Made by a program: the position numbers and the translations under genes. The notes below the pieces were generated by a model. The model had not been told where the DNA came from. It made no database searches and saw nothing but the letters and a program-made list of their open reading frames with translations. Source: Pseudomonas sp. ok272 (GTDB lineage: Bacteria > Pseudomonadota > Gammaproteobacteria > Pseudomonadales > Pseudomonadaceae). Taken from it: a DNA stretch of 64,000 nucleotides. Shown one piece after another: positions 63,763 to 64,000 of the stretch. Where the stretch lies: contig NZ_FOCB01000005.1 in NCBI RefSeq assembly GCF_900109995.1, forward strand, positions 186,001 through 250,000. Direction: 5' to 3'. Position 1 is the stretch's first letter. Every line of letters begins with the position of its first letter.

Positions 63763-64000
63763 CTAGCGCTGACACCGTGGGCAAAACACACTCGCCCGCT
63801 GCCCCAGCTTCACCTCGCGAAGCTCGGTGCCACACACCTTGCAGCCCTCCCCGCCGCGGCCGTAGACGAACAGCTCCTGCTGGAAGTAGCCCGGCTGGCC
63901 GTCGCCGCCGATGAAATCACGCAGCGTGGTGCCGCCGCGTTCAATGGCCGCGGCCAGGATGCGTTTGATTTCGATGGCCAGCCGCAGGTAGCGCGCCCGG
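63763..64000 (-). CDS. mutM: formamidopyrimidine-DNA glycosylase, C-terminal part (window edge)
   Basis: The last 78 residues of MutM (Fpg); the rest lies beyond the window. The stop TAG is at 63763-63765. The translated end reads [20 protein letters not shown], then [20 protein letters not shown] and the zinc finger CKVCGTEL ... CPRCQR. The four Cys have family spacing. It removes oxidised purines such as 8-oxoguanine and nicks the strand. Confidence 0.93.
   Translation of the reverse strand, partial: RARYLRLAIEIKRILAAAIERGGTTLRDFIGGDGQPGYFQQELFVYGRGGEGCKVCGTELREVKLGQRASVFCPRCQR

Overview
The window is a high-GC gammaproteobacterial chromosome segment. Gene order and protein signatures place it in Pseudomonas, most likely the P. 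fluorescens group. The order ahcY-metF ... rhlE ... bioA-rsmE ... pilGHIJ-chpA-chpC, gshB-tonB-yqgE-ruvX-pyrR-pyrB-pyrX, pilT-yggS-proC-yggT-yggU-metX-metW-rdgB-hemW, trmB-thiG-thiS, mtgA, rpoH-ftsX-ftsE-ftsY, M16 peptidase pair-rsmD and coaD-fdx-mutM is the core layout I know from this genus. At least a dozen REP/REPIN palindromes typical of fluorescent pseudomonads sit between genes. No tRNA, rRNA, CRISPR array, transposase or prophage was seen.

Layout. 1-9 kb: an MFS exporter, a hotdog thioesterase, the methyl-cycle genes ahcY (behind an S-adenosylhomocysteine riboswitch) and metF, a GT-A-like orphan protein, a periplasmic solute-binding protein and the RNA helicase rhlE. 8.8-12.6 kb: yceI with cytochrome b561, then bioA and rsmE. 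12.6-16.3 kb: an accessory amino-acid oxidation cluster (DadA-like oxidase, RidA, orphan binding protein) with a divergent LysR regulator. 17-27.2 kb: the Pil-Chp chemosensory operon for type IV pili, without pilK or chpB and with a 1968-residue ChpA. 27.4-33.5 kb: gshB, tonB and the pyrimidine genes. 33.5-43 kb: pilT and a housekeeping run (proC, metXW, rdgB, hemW). 43-50.4 kb: thiSG-trmB, mtgA, rpoH and ftsYEX. 50.8-55.3 kb: a paired M16 peptidase system, rsmD and a YheT-type hydrolase. 57.2-64 kb: sseA, a TetR regulator divergent from an aldehyde dehydrogenase, a Tat-exported protein, a GMC oxidoreductase, coaD, a ferredoxin and the 3' part of mutM.

The clearest foreign insertion is at 55.3-57.2 kb, between yheT and sseA. 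It holds a bacteriocin-like polymorphic toxin with a colicin E3-type ribosome-cleaving domain (all five catalytic residues present) and a small AT-richer candidate immunity gene. The toxin is split by a one-base shift at a run of six C. A 90-bp copy of the yheT 3' end, about 92% identical, lies next to the insertion and looks like a scar of the transfer. Other items worth a look are perfect operator-like dyads in three regulator or promoter regions, twin REPINs flanking pilJ, and a degenerate dihydroorotase (PyrX).

All calls rest on reading motifs, start sites and gene order. No database search was possible.
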